From Centropus unirufus (lineage: Eukaryota > Chordata > Aves > Cuculiformes > Centropidae), in NCBI GenBank assembly GCA_013397695.1, contig VYZI01000109.1, positions 325,966 to 389,965 of the forward strand: DNA of 64,000 nt, given 5' to 3'. The position numbers and the translations under genes are program-made. The notes under the pieces are model-generated. The model did not search any database. It was given only the letters and a program-made list of their open reading frames with translations, and was not told the origin of the DNA. Position 1 is the first letter of the stretch. The number at the start of each line of letters is the position of its first letter. Below are positions 10,601-24,344 of this stretch, one piece after another.

Positions 10601-13600
10601 CTGATGCCTACAGCAATACTAATTGGAATTTAACAACCTAGTGGACCATCACAGACTCACCATCCACTTACCATGTTCTAGGCTACTTACTAATGGATCA
10701 ACTGAGGCAGCACAGCCTCGCCATGGCTTGGAGTGGGGAAAAAAGCAACTCAGACCTCAAAGTGAGTGTATGGACAGAGCAGCACTGCTCAGCCGACACA
10801 TTTATTACAAAGGAAGTTAAGCAAAAGAGTCTTTAAAATTCATCCTAACAGAAACTCTTTCTTTAGTTTATCATCATCACAACTCATCTCAGACCCCAGA
10901 TAAAAATCTTTCTCCATATCTCACTCAGTTCACACCGAAGCCATTCCCTTACTCCTGACTTTTCCAGGATCCTCAGGTCCATTCATGCTCAGATTTTTAA
11001 GGAGCCAAGCACCAATGGCCAGTCTCTCTAGCAACAGTTATATTTGAAACTCAGTCTTGTATCATGACTTTAATAACACAGGTTGTCCTACCTGGAGATT
11101 GTCCCTGAGTGTCTCCTCCTGAACAAGCAGCTATGGAGTGTTAAAAGCAGCCGGTAAGTGTGCTCTTCCTGGGGCATGCTACAACCGTGCGAACAAATGC
11201 TCACTGTTATTTAGAAGCGCAATTGTTCACAACATTAATGAGAGTTTAGAGCTGAGTAGAATCCCTACATCATCCCAAGAGCTGCCCTGCATGGTGCAGC
11301 CCACAGCTGCTCTGTTATGGCTAGGGCTGCACTTTTTCTTTGGATCCACAGGCACTAAGGAGATTTTATGAGGCTGTGAACCTAGCAGGAGACAGAGCAA
11401 AACACTTCTGGATACACTGCCAGACCAGTATTCAGTACCAGACTTCCATATTATAAAGTTAGTAAAAACCCAACAAGAGATGATGACCCTCTTAAGCCTT
11501 TCTAGGCTGTTTTCAGGTAGATGAAAAAGTTAGGCAGAGTTATGAAAGGATATGTTTGGAGATAGACTTGTAACTTACAATATTTCTTGTTTTCTGAAGC
11601 CTTGAAAGAACTTTATTCATTACCTGCCAGTTTTAGATACTCCCACACACAAAAGAAATTAAGGGATATTAAGTAGAACACCTGCGTGTCTTTATGTTAA
11701 TTATGACTTCATAATGTTTTTCAATACCAGGTATTTTTAATGCGTGCACCCTCTAAAACTTAGAGGAATGATGCATTCCCTTTCTGCTCATCTCATCAGT
11801 AAATGTTAAAGAAAGGAGCTTAATGTTCAGCTGGCATTCAAATTTTTATAGTATTCCTCTTAAGCATAAACTCTAGTCCTCGTTGCAGTATAAGCCCACT
11901 CTGACATCAAAAGTTTAGAGGGTCCAGATTTGACTGAAGAATCAAAAGACCTAACCTTAAATTGACACCAATTCAGAATTATCAGCATCTCAAAACAATT
12001 TGAAACCTTCCTAACAAGCCAGTTCTTCAGATAAATTAAAGGTCATACGTACTTAAGCAGAGTTTTCCCTAATTCAAATTAATTTTCTAACAGGTCAGGC
12101 AAGAACGAGCATAAACTATTTGAACCCAGAATCTATTTTTGTTAACAACCATAAAGTGAAAATTATAGCCTAGAACACTGCTATTCCAAATACGACTGAA
12201 CACTGCCTTCAAAACCCACCCAATTCAAGTTTATTTATGCAACCCTTTTTGTATACAAAGGGCAGAATGGTTAAGTTACAGAACAAATGGCTTTGGAAAG
12301 CTCAAGTCCGAGTTCAGCACAGTAACAGGGCACAGGAGCGAATGCAGAGCAGAGCACATTGCATAGGGAGAAACAGCAACTGCACAAACAGGACTCGGGC
12401 ATTTGGAGTCAGGGAGGGAGACACCTTGGAAGAATGGTAACCAGAGAGGTTCTCGCAAGCAAAGACTGACCTGTAAAACAGTGCAGTTGGCTGGGGCAAG
12501 GGACAGAGACCAAGGAAAGTGTCTGCAGCCACAGGCATAGCTGGTGGAGATTGGGAGAGGGATATGGGCAGCAGGGAGAAAAATGGCTCAGAATAAAAAA
12601 AGGTTCAGATCAAAAACCTGAACGTGGTTAAAGAGAAACTAAAAAGTTAAGATTTAATATGCAATTAAAAACTTATAGAAACCACGAATTATCTCTTAAA
12701 GAGTCTTAAGCACATATCCCAGTTACTTAGCTGCTGGGTGTGTAGTCCAATATAGTTCAGTTTTCTCCTCTTGGAAAAGAAAAACATTTTGGTTTCTAAG
12801 ATACACGGTATTTATACAGCTTGATAAATATTTCTTTTAAATGGTGGTGTTATTAACATAAGACAGTTTCACCTTGTAGAATGGCATTTATTATTTGTGT
12901 TTTAGTATCAACAGTCACAGCCTAAGACCAGGCTGTAAGTATTTTAATGTATCCTGCCATCATGGGCAGAAGAATTATTTTTCCCCACCCATAACCGCTT
13001 CTAACCGCTTCCAGCTTTTCACTCAGAAAAACATCACTCCCTTATCCATAAGATCCTTTCTTCCCGCAGAATAATTTGCAGCTGTTCTTTTCAAATCAGC
13101 ACCTCCATAATTCCAAAGTGAAAATTCTGCAGATACTGAGGACACATGCCGGACCCAGCTAAGGAAGATTGGAAACTCCACTTCAGAGCTGTGAGCACTG
13201 GTCTCTCTTTTCCACCTATGAATATCTCACTAGCAAGGAGATAGTGTTTCAGAGTAAAAATTTCACAAGAGCTCGGGCATCCTATTCTCGAACCTAAAAA
13301 CCCTGGCCACAAAGCGCTCACACAGCACTTTGGTACCAGTTAGAAACGCATGGACCCCACATGCATTTGCTTCAACAGCCAGACGAAGTAGGCTTAATAC
13401 TTCTGAACAGCATAAGAGAGGTGCAAGATCCCACTTAAAAATGGTTTACATGTAGAGCTGTTAAACAGTCCTGGTTACATCCTTTGTATTTTCTGCAGGT
13501 AGAGCAGCCTTAGCAATTTGTGTGGCTAGAGGAACGAATTCATCAGTCAATGTGTGAGCTGTCACTAACACGTGGGGAACTGCCACGGGCACTCTTACCG

Positions 13601-14903
13601 TGTGGAACCTTGCAGGAAGCACTAAGCACCTTCATCCCATCATGACTTACCGCAGGACAGTGCTGGTAAAAGTGTGCCCACCGGCAGGCAGAGTAGCTAA
13701 AGGGGCTTCAACTTCATATTTTCAATTGCCCTCAAAATAAAATTGTCCCCATCAAGAAAACGCGCTTATTTTCTGAGCTGCAAGGCTGAGACGAAGAGGT
13801 TCCTCGCTTCAGAGACCAGGCATATGGTAACTAAGCTGTAGCAAAGCACCGTAGAACTCTGTGTTAATAAAGAATTTATCTGCCTGGCCTGATTTCTTAC
13901 TGTGTTTTGTACAAAAGTCAACACAAGATAGAAGCAATTACATTTTGTCAAATTCCTGATTATTCCATCACAGATTCCACAATATTTATGGCAGCTTTCC
14001 AGCCCTCAAATTTAAAATAACCCAGGTACGATAAAAGAAGAACATTCTTATTGAGTGCATTTGATACAGTGACTTGAAGCACTCAAAGAAATTAATACAG
14101 GTTATTAAAAGCTGCACAGTAGCTAGGAAAACTTTAATATTTCCTAAAACTGTCTTGAGTCGTGAACATAAACAGAAGAAAAATATACGTTGGAACAAGC
14201 CACGACAGCAATCACATCAGAATAATTTACACAAGAGGCAAGGCTTGGCATTTCCTTTCTTTAGAAGTGCATAGGAATTTGGGGGGGAGGGAGCAATAAG
14301 AGCATTAAATATATTTGGTTTACAAAATTTAGTGTAATGTACTGCCACAACATGGCATTTCAAATTCAGTATATTGCTAGTATATTCATTTTTATTTTAC
14401 TACCTAATAAAAAAGCATCAAAAGACAATTACGTTAACAGATGTTTTCATGAGCAAATACTTTAGGTATTAGTATTACTTGTCCTCATTAATACAAACCA
14501 AAAAGCAATTCCTGGCAGGACATAAACACATGGTGCTTAAATATTTCAGGTATCCAACTTAAGACAAGGTGTGGGAGTCTGATTTTTAAGTGCTTTTGAA
14601 GATTAGGATCTTTCCAAATGACATAGGCAGCAGGAAACAGCAACAAAAAAAAATCATTAAGTAATCTCAGAAAAATTTAACCTAACGTGTTATTTGCAAC
14701 ACTTTCATAATGGTTCTACAGTAAGCACCAAGTCCCCTCTTCCATATCCAACCAAAGCTTGCTGTACTGTAGTTCTTCTACATGATATTAGGGAATTAGT
14801 TAATGGTTTAGATAGCCTAAAGCCAGTCTGGCACAAAACAGAAAAAGGTTTTTCAAATCACCAATCAAGGCAGATTCTGGACTAAAGTCTGCAGCTGAAG
14901 ACT

Positions 14904-15573
14904 TTCATAGAATCATTTGTCTGGAAAAGACCTTTGAGTTCATTGGGTCCAACCGTACCCGTCCACTACCAAGCCATATCCCTGAGGACCTCTTCTATCC
15001 ATCTTTTAAAAACCTCCAGGCATGGGGACTCAACCACTTCCCTGGGCAGCCTCTGCCAGTGCCTAATAATAACTCTTTTAGTGAAGAAACGCTTCCCAAT
15101 AACTTATCTTTAACTCCCTTGGCACAACTTGAGGACATTCCCTCTCATGTCCTATCCCCTGTCACCTGGGAGACAAAATCAGTACCCACCTCTTCACAAC
15201 CTCCTTTCAGGCAGTTGCAGGCAGTGATAAGGTCTCCCCTCAGCCTCCTCTTCTCCAGGCTCAACAAAACCCCAGCTCCCTCAGCCACTCCTCATAGGAT
15301 TTGCTCTCCAGCCCCTTCACCAGCTTCGTTGCTCTTCTCTGGACACACACCAGGACCTCAACATCCTTCTTGGAGTGAGGGGCCCAGAACTGAACACAGG
15401 ATTCGAGGTGTGGCCTCACCAGTGCCGAGTCCAGGGGCAGAATCACCTCTCTGGCCCTGCTGGCCACGCTGCTTCTGATACAGGCCAAGATGCCATTGGC
15501 CTTCTTGGCCACCTGGGCACGCTCCTGGCTCATGTTCAGCTGGCTGGCAACCAACACCCCCAGGTCCTTCTTG
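14904..15573 (-). repeat. CR1 LINE fragment, about 670 bp
   Basis: A minus-strand CR1 copy whose 3' end lies at the low-coordinate side (TTTCATAGAATCATTTGTCT), running back through the C-terminal part of ORF2. Translated pieces read AKKANGILACIRSSVASRAR, ALVRPHLESCVQFWAPHSKK and RRATKLVKGLESKSYEEWLR, the conserved tail of the CR1 reverse-transcriptase ORF. The frame is broken nearer the 3' end. The copy is 5'-truncated at about 15573, as is usual for CR1. Open frames on the opposite strand (15059-15689) are shadows of this element. It is in the same orientation as CDK19. Confidence 0.95.
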
Positions 15574-16874
15574 ACTCATCCAGAAAACTTAAGTCAGTAA
15601 TAGAAATACTTGCAATAATATACAAACACTTTTGGAAAGTTAAGTTTTATTGCTTGGTTGGATGGGGTTTTCTCTTTTTTCAGGCGTAGGGACAAAGAGT
15701 GATCTGCTGGTAAAAAAAAAAAAGTTATGCCAAACCCAAAATGGATAAAATCTCTCTTTTCATTTAATAAAGGATTTTCCCAATAATCTCCAAATGCTTT
15801 ACAAGAATAAGACACAAACTAAGATGTAAGAGCTATTGACTGTAGTAGCTGCAACATACATGATCTTGATCACACTTGTCACCCTTAAAGCCACTTCTGG
15901 AAGCTAAGAGCTAGAAGTCATAGGGAAAGAAGATTTGGCACATATAATTTTGAGTGGGGAAACAAAAATGCTGTTTTGGGAGGCAAAGCCCTTAAGAAAG
16001 CCAGTCTCTTTTCTGAGGTAGAACCGCCAGCAACAGAGACCACTACCAACTTCAGACTCTCGAGACCCTTGGGTTTTAATATGAAGTTCTTAAATGAGTC
16101 TGGCACTTTTAACAAGACACTAAAATAAAGGAGGGTCACTCCATCTGGAAAGAGTAAGCTTCCCCGCACTGTGTGGGTCAATGTAGGAAACATAGGGTTC
16201 TACTTGTCCCAGACACTGCAGAGCCTCAAGTTGCGAAGGCCAAAGGGACGCACAATAATTACAGTTGTGAAGATGAAGAAAGAGGAGCATTTCAGGAAAG
16301 GCAAAGCTGAGTCAAGGTTCTATGAGTAATGTTGAAGAGGTGTCAAAAGGCAGATCAACAGATATGGGAACGTGGGCAGAGGAGCAGGAAGTTGGAAACA
16401 AATGAAAGATTTGTGTCAAGAAAGAAAATGGAGAATAAGTTGTGCAGAAGGCTCTACGTGCCGAAAACAAAATCGCACATCGTTCAGAAATAATTATAAC
16501 ATTTTTCCATTCAACAATTATGCCCTTTTTGAAAATGAAAGGCAACCTGCACAGACATGAAGAAGCTGTGAGATACCGCCAATCCTGAGAAATGTTGTGA
16601 TTCATGCCGAAAACACGAGCATGTTAACGTGTACCAGGTCAAGCTGTCCTACATTTTTTTTCTTTGAATTAAACAACTCCAAACTAACAGTAGGCTTTCA
16701 AAGACAAGCATGACACTCCTCACTACAGCAAACATGCCCCAGTTTACTAGGAAAAACATTTATGGTTTTCGTGTTCAGGGTCCACAATTTACCTCCCTAT
16801 TGCGAAAGGGACATCCTCACAAAACTTCATGTGCTTAAAACGCAAATAAACTCCCCGTGGGAATTGTTATTTTC

Positions 16875-16890
16875 TTTTTTTTTTTTTTTT
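16875..16890. repeat. poly-T run
   Basis: Sixteen T on the plus strand next to an AT-rich stretch (AAAATTATATAAATAG). Confidence 0.85.
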
Positions 16891-18593
16891 AAAATTATAT
16901 AAATAGCCTGGGGACTCGATGCCCATCTCTCGAAGCCAGATTGCGACTTTTGAAAGCCTACTGTGCAATGAAATACCTACGAGAAAAATCCCTAGCTTTC
17001 ACAATATACCATCAGAACACTTTTACTCCCTGGTGCTCTGACCCATGTTTTCTATATGCTATGCCCATCAGCTGAAATTCTTCTCTATAGTCACAACAGT
17101 TGTTTTGAAAACAGTCACGTTACAAACTTAAGACGAGGGTGAAGATTTAGGGAAGCTTAATAATAGCTTTAATATAGATTCAATGGCTGTCATGTTCCTA
17201 CTATCAAAAATCCCAAAGCTATGAGTTCATTTGACAACTTGAAATCTGATCCTAACAAGATGAAAAGGAATACTGACACACGCATATCATTCTGAACACA
17301 ATTTTTTTGGAAGACCGAAGCGGTTCTTGCATACTAGAGACTAAACTAGACATGATCTATAGGAGAACTGAACCCAAAGGGTGATTTTTTTCATAAATTC
17401 AACACATGGGTACCAGTCAGGAAAAAAAAAAAAAGTCATTATTATATTGACATTCTAGTTACCAGTACTTTAATGAAATCACCCTCAGAAACAACATAAG
17501 GCACTGGAAAATTAACGCAGTAGCTGTCCAGTTTTAATGATGGTACATTAGGCAATTCTATCTCACTCTCATTAAACAGTGAGATATCAAAGGACCATGG
17601 GTCTTCCACAGGATAAAAACATGCAGGCGAGCAGTTCCTACAGAGCAACTAATGCAGAGTAAATCCACACCCTAGGCTGCCTTGCTGGAACTTGTTCATG
17701 TAGCCATACCCTCCACTTCAGTTTAAGTTTTTCAACTAAATTAAATTAAAACCACCTAAATACTGAAGAAGGGTTCCAAGTCACGTGCACCAAGATGAAC
17801 AGCTGTACACTTTCAAATGCTCCTTTTCAAACGTTTAGCAGGCCATGCTGTCTCTCTACTGGAGATAATCACCCAGGCAGCCCTCAATCCCATTTTTGCA
17901 CCTCATCAGGAATAAATATACCTTTGTCAAGGGGAAAATGTTTGCTTTTGGGGACACCAAGCTGGGACAACCACAGTGGAGAAGCACATTCGTCGTGTAT
18001 TGTGTGGTACCCAATGTCGTCTCTGGAGCAGGGGAGGGCTGGGCAGCCTGAGATGGTGCCACGTCACACTGGCATAGCTTAATTGAGTATAATTCAGTTT
18101 TCAGGCCACTCAGAATAGTAACAAAGAAGTTTAACACAATTTAGTTAAACTATTTCAACAGTTAATGCAGATGGTTGTGAGTGTTCCCATATGCTTCACC
18201 CCAGAGAGAAAGATAGAAATTGGCTTCACTGAAAAAAAGTCTAGATGCTGAAGGTACAGTTGGGAGCAGAACTGTGTGGACCAGTATCCTACGGATTATA
18301 AAAGGGATATATATCCCTATAGACATGGATAAAATAAGCATCAAAACTTCCATGTTGCAGGAGGAGAAATAGCTTGAGAGTGAAATAAACTAGAAAACAG
18401 CTCAATTTGTTAAACATTTTATCAAACTTAACACAGCACTTGCAATACACACTCAGGTGTTTTTATGTTACATAGAAAAGATGCCTTTTAGGTCCCTTAA
18501 AAGATTCACTGCCACTGCAGTCCTTCCCATCCAGCTACAGAAGCTGGCACCAAAGAGGAACACCAGCTCCCCATCAGTGCAAGACACACAATC

Positions 18594-19390
18594 ATAGAAT
18601 CACTAGGTTGGGAAAGACCTTTGAGGTCCTTGAGACCATTCATACCTGCCCACCACTAAACCATATCCTTAAGCACCTTGTCTACCCATCTTTTAAACAC
18701 CACCAGGGACGGGGACTCCACCACCTCCCTGTGCAGCCACTCCACCACCCAGTGACACTTTTGATGAAAAATTTCTTCCTGATGTCCAATCTGAACCTGC
18801 CCTGATGCAGCTTGAGGCCAATCCCCCTTGTCTTCTCCCCTCTCACTTGGGAGAAGAGACCAGCACCCACCTCTCCACAACCTCCTTTCAGGCAGTTGCA
18901 GGCAGTGATAAAGTCTCCCCTCACCCTCCTCTGCTCCAGGCTGAACAACCCCAGCTCCCTCAGCCACTCTTCATAAGACTTGTTCTCCAGCCCCTTCACC
19001 AGCTTTGTTGCCCTTCTCTGGACACGCTCCAGGACTCTCTCTTCTTGGAGAGAGGGGCCCAGAACTGAACACAGGATTCGAGGTGCGGCCTCACCAGCGC
19101 TGAGTCCAGGGGCAGAATCACCTCCCTGGCCCTGCTGTTTCTGTACAGGCCAAGATGCCATTGGCCTTCTTGGCCACCTGGGCACACTGCTGGCTCAGGT
19201 TCAGGTGACTGTCAACCAGCACGCCCTGTTCCTTCTCCCCCTGGCAGCTTTCCAGCCACCCTTCCCCAGGCCTGTAGTGCTGTCTGGGGTTGTTGTGTCC
19301 CAAGCGCAGGACTCCCACCTTGGTCTTGTTGAACCTTATGCCACTGGTCTCAGCCCATCAATCCAGCCTGTTCACATCCCTACACATACA
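18594..19390 (-). repeat. CR1 LINE fragment, about 800 bp, longest copy
   Basis: A minus-strand CR1 copy with its 3' end at CATAGAATCACTAGGTTGGG and its 5' truncation near 19390. The ORF2 tail is partly open: a 167-codon frame (18682-19185) contains RRATKLVKGLENKSYEEWLR, ELGLFSLEQRRVRGD, CLKGGCGEVGAGLFSQV and FRLDIRKKFF. The upstream part (AQVAKKANGILA, ALVRPHLESCVQFWAP) is in other frames, so frameshifts separate the two. The reverse-transcriptase catalytic core is absent. The copy is immobile and non-functional. Plus-strand frames at 18805-19429 are shadows of it. Confidence 0.95.
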
Positions 19391-21336
19391 GAGAAACAAG
19401 CTCCCAACCAAATCCTGCTCCCTAGCTAAGAGCAGCATGCAGACAGCCACTGCACGTGTATTTGCTGACAGTAAAATTAGGAAGAACCCACCACAAAATT
19501 ATTGTACTAGCCAGATAACTGGAAATGAAACCTAAGTGGGACTGAAGTTATCTTGGTTTTAACTATCGGAAATTCAAATGAATAATATTTAATTGATAAG
19601 CAACCAGGTTTAGGGCTGAGACTGGAATTCACATCCTGAATTTGAAGAAACAAAAAGCAACATCCTATTGAAGAGATTTAGCTTCAGCTGAGCTGGCAAA
19701 CAGCTCGTCATACGTTCCTCAAAAGCGACAAAAAAAAAAAAGAATTTATAGCATTAGAAGTCAACATCAGCTCATTAAAATATAACCTCCTGGAGTCTGC
19801 ACATAACTCATAATCTAAACTTCTAACAGTCATCATCTGCATCAAAAGTAACTATATGAAAGGCAAATCAAAATAAAAATGTACAAGCACATTTCATGGA
19901 TTGAAGAAAAATACAGAACAGAAGGCACATTAGTGAAAAATCCCCGCTTTGGCAACAGCTACAGCATAAGACAAAATGGCTTGAGTAGCTGAAATCTCCC
20001 ATTCTAAGAGGGATTTCAGGGATGCAAAACATTGTCTACAGAATTATTTTCTTAGAAATCAGTTACATTTGAGAACAGCACCTCTAGAGAATGTTATCAC
20101 ACTAAGTCTTGGGATTTGAGCTCAACACTTAAGCTAGCAGAATAAGCAAGCCTTGGTACCTACCATACTTCATCTTTACTGCCTTTTTTATTTTTTTAAG
20201 GTAAAACTCTTCAACAAAATAAACAAAACTGAAGTCGTTAAATAGAAATAAAATAAACTTGCACAAAAGAAACCAACATTTATATTCTAAATTTATTATA
20301 CCAGCAGGAACCAAAGCATCACAGAGTGGTCTAGCTTGGGGAAAGGAAGGAGGGGTTGTTTGGGAATGCAAAAATCATAATCCCAATATAAAAGCCCCTT
20401 TTGCGACACCAATGGCTCGCTTAAATAGAATATAAAAAGTTTCCATGCTGTTTTTTTACTACTTTACAAAGTAGCACAGGAAGGTTACTGAACTGCGGGG
20501 GAAATGCTTCTGTAAGCCTCTCAAAGGAAATCAGAAGGTAACAAAGAGTTGTGCTCCACCACCACTGAGGCACTGAACTAAGCGGAATGGGATTTGTCAA
20601 AACCCTGTCATATATTCACACAGCCTTCAGCTTCCAGAGGGCTGGAAAACAACAGAGAAGAGAAAGAACAGTTGAAAAAAAAAAGTCCTGTGAGTACAGA
20701 AGTTTGGCATACAGAGAACTGTATGCGTTCAGGACTATTTGCACTACAACGAGCCTGTCTTGACTGGAAGTCGTTGCTGCTTCAATGTTGATGGGTGAAA
20801 GACTATTAAAAACGCTTCTCCCAGTTGTCCAGATTTGCTGAAGGTTTGTTCCTGTATTTATTGTCTTGAAAATGTAATTCCAAGCTGTTTTCACGTTAAA
20901 TTGGGGCGAAAAAAAACAGGTATAAGACTATCCTAACCCTCCCTAAAGATGAATTTGAAAGCCTAATGCCCAGGTTCTAAGAGGACCCCTTTAGACAGTC
21001 AGACACCTTACAGGCTGTATATAGGATTTATACAGCAAACAAAGCACAAGATAGCAAGCAAAATGAAGAACATGCAGTGTTTTCATTTTTCTTTTGAATG
21101 TTATATGCCATTACATTAGTTGTCTTCGTTGATTTTAAGATATTTCTTTTAAGCTTCATTAATTCCCATTACTATAAATAGGACCAAGTCAACAACACGG
21201 TACCAATCTCTGTAGCCTTATTCAGAAGGGGCAATGAGTCCAAACAGAAATATCTGATAGATTCATTCGTAGACAATGCCATTATCCCAACGGCACTTTT
21301 TCCAACAGAAAATAAAAATAAAATGTGGTAGTTCTT

Positions 21337-21356
21337 AAAAAAAAAAAAAAAAAAAA
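21337..21356. repeat. poly-A run
   Basis: Twenty consecutive A on the plus strand, preceded by A-rich AAATAAAAATAAAATG. No processed pseudogene was recognised upstream of it. Confidence 0.9.
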
Positions 21357-21543
21357 CCAAACTTTTGTAAGCAACTCTTCAACATTGCCTTTATCATTTA
21401 GAAGGTAAATCCCAGTTTGCTTACTCCAGTAAGCTTTCTGGTGAGCTGCACCAGTAAGCTACATACACCATGTATTTACTAGAAACCTTCATACAATAAA
21501 CGGTGTCTGCATTGGGTCTATCAGAAAGGATGAGAATTTCCTT

Positions 21544-21606
21544 CTGTTTTTTCGGTTTTTAGGGTTTTTTTTTGTTTTTGTTTTTTGGGGGGATGGGGTG
21601 GAGGGA
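21544..21606. repeat. T/G-rich low-complexity block
   Basis: Alternating T runs and G runs (for example TTTTTTTTTGTTTTTG followed by G-rich GGGGGGATGGGGTGGAGGG). The transcript strand reads C/A-rich. Confidence 0.8.
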
Positions 21607-23813
21607 CAGTTTCTGAACAGGAAAATTAAAAAACCAAATCAATTCTAGAATTACTGTAATACTTCTGTTTCCTTCTCACCCTTTTTCCACCCCAGGAAGA
21701 GATATGAAGCTCATAGGAGCCATATGTCATCTGTTGACTTTAGCAGCAAAATGCAGCCAAGAGAACATTAAATCCATTCCTTTGTTTCTTCTGACTCATC
21801 TGAATTTATATCCAGTCAGGGTTTTATGGGCATGAGCTTGTTTCAGAACCTGAGGTAAAACATTTTTCTTCAACTGTAATTATTTTTATTAGTAAAAATT
21901 AATCCACAAGCATCACCTTAATACTCTTGCCACAAACCCAGAGGTATGCATTAGTCAGACTTGGAAAAATTGCTGTTTCTGTGTACTCTGTGCACATCTT
22001 CGTACACCTTTCCAAATCATGTGAAGATTCATTTTTACAACTGAAGGAGAAAAGCAAAATTCTCAATAATGAGAAATGCACCATTTATTAGTAGTTGCCG
22101 CCTCAATATACACCTAATATTTAATAGAAAAAGAAGAAAGAGAAAAGCATACACTGATAAAAGTCAGTTTGCTATTTGGTACGTAAAATTTCCATTTTTT
22201 TTATCTATCAGAAGCAGATATCTATATCGGTACATGTATAAGCACCCACAAACTGTTGTTCCTCAGCAGGAAATAAAAAAAGTAACCTCTCTCTAACCAG
22301 ATATAAAAGAGGAAAAAATGTTCTTTTCCACTAATAAATTCAAATCACTTCCTAAAGTCATCATGGAGATGAACTTCTCTCAATACAGAAGTTTAGCTTG
22401 TATTCCCTTTCTTTTGGGAAATCTGCAAGCTGAGTAGGATCACCCATAAGATTTTTTGCACTGTACGAAGTCCTCTTCACCCCAAAGAGATCACGTGGAT
22501 GGAATAATAAAGGATTAAGAAGCCTGACCCATACATAGCTGGGGAAGACTGGGGGTCGGGAGCGCACATCCAGACCCATTTGTGCAGCCTTCTCATCCAC
22601 GTGTACACACACACACGACAACAGATTGGTGAGGACACCAGTTACAGTGGGCTTTAAAAACCTAAAAGAAACTGGCAGAGAGGTTGACTCGTTATTTATG
22701 TATATTTATGTGCATGCCCAAATGGCTGAATAAGGCCAAGAAGCTTTTCAAGCCAGTGCAAAACCCCTGGCAGAAGGACCTAGCAGCTCTGCATTCCTGT
22801 GCAGCAGCTGCTTGTCAAGAGCATGCGTGTGAACCTACATCTAAATTTACTTTTGATAAAAATCACACAAAAATCCTTCTTTAGAACTGCTGGTGAAAGG
22901 GGGTTTTCCCGCGCTTGTCATTTTATATTTTATCTTTCAAACCCACAAGTTTGTTTGCTTAGCAAAATGCAAGTGGGATCTTTAAGACCCACTTCAGTTC
23001 TGCTGCTTTTTAGGTAATTTTCCTAACCCTTGATTTCCCTGGAAAATCTTCTTGGGAGGGCACAGGGAGAAAGAGAAGGGAGTTGTTCAAAACTAGAAAC
23101 TGGTAATAATAAGCACTTATTAACAATAAGATTTTTAATAATAATGAGACTTTTCTCATTTCTCAAAGGCTTTCCCATGAAAGCAGAAGAGTCAGTATCC
23201 ACTTAACAACATTTTAAGACATTTTCTGGCGCCTTCATAGAACAAGGAATTTATTCTAGTTCTTAGTCTTTGTTAATACTTCCAGGTCATTAGAAGAGCA
23301 TCAAACAACAAAATATATAGTTAACTATGTAAACCACACACGCTATACTGCTTTCGCTCAAAGACTGCATAGCTTGAAAAACAATAAACCGCAACGTGGA
23401 CCTATAAATAGCTAACAGGTTAGGAATATGAGCCAAAAGCAGGTTAAGTCAGTTGTGTAACAGGGGAGCAAAGACCCAGAGCAGAGCCCAGGTATAGGTC
23501 CATGGTAAGAGACTGCAGTTTTACATGCTGGCTAAAGGAGGACTGCTATGAGAAAATGAATGTTTCGTTAACTAATTCCTGAACTAAAAGTCAACCAGTT
23601 AACTAAACACCTGAAAATTGTTGGAGCTTTATCGAATTTAATATAATTGAATTACTGACAAATTACTAAAATGTTAGTATTCTATGCAAACATTGTGACA
23701 GATCATTTAAAATACTCATTCTGAAAACATTAATAACAAATAGATTTTTTTTCCTATCACAAATTATCAGAGTTTGTGGATGAAACACTAGTTTTACCGT
23801 TTTTTAATAGGTT

Positions 23814-24344
23814 TTGACTTTTAGGGATATGGAAGTTGCTGATTCCCATAGAAAGTCTCTGGTCCTTTCAGTTTGGGCTTTCCTGTCTGCTTCACTCCTG
23901 GCACAAGAAAACCCAGTCTTCGGATGGCTACGATTCCCAGACCATGAGAGGGTACAACTACTGTGCTGCCCACCACACTCCTCTACAAGAGCTGGAGCAC
24001 CAGAGAAGAAAGCTTGCCTTGACCACAGTCATGGCCAGTCAGAGCCAGCACCAGTCGCCACATGGGCATCCCTTGGCTCTGATAAGGATTTACCTTTGGA
24101 AAGATATTGGGGTTATGGTTCCTGCAGCAGCTGGACATTCGGGAGATCTGTTAAGAAGCTGAATCTAGGATCTCCCATGCCTCATTATCCTAAAAGGCTG
24201 CCTATAGACATTCGCTATATAAACAGATACATGGTGTCAAAATTAGATCAAACCTCAGCTGTCTGCTATGTCCTTCCACCAAAAATGTCAAGATTAACAC
24301 TCCATAAACTCTGCAGGTGGCAGAAGTACATGGACACTCCATAA
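23814..24344 (+). other. unexplained 176-codon open frame, status unknown
   Basis: This is the longest open frame in the window. It lies antisense to CDK19 in intron 4, in a locally less AT-rich stretch. The start has FRDMEVADSHRKSL, the middle has repeated proline, serine and histidine, and the end reads KLCRWQKYMDTP. A second frame (23836-24162) is open across the same DNA. I recognise no domain in either. There is no obvious poly-A tail downstream, which argues against a recent processed pseudogene. It may be a decayed mobile-element or retrocopy piece, or chance. Confidence 0.15.

Noticed and set aside
15059..15689. Plus-strand open frames of 139 and 104 codons
   Set aside because: They run antisense over the CR1 copy at 14904-15573 and reflect its GC-rich composition.
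18805..19429. Plus-strand open frames of 87 and 149 codons
   Set aside because: They are antisense shadows of the CR1 copy at 18594-19390.
22361..22621. An 86-codon minus-strand frame ending in SSSP, considered as a cassette exon or retrocopy
   Set aside because: No family was recognised, no matched splice sites stood out, and a CA-rich stretch lies at its start. Length is within chance.
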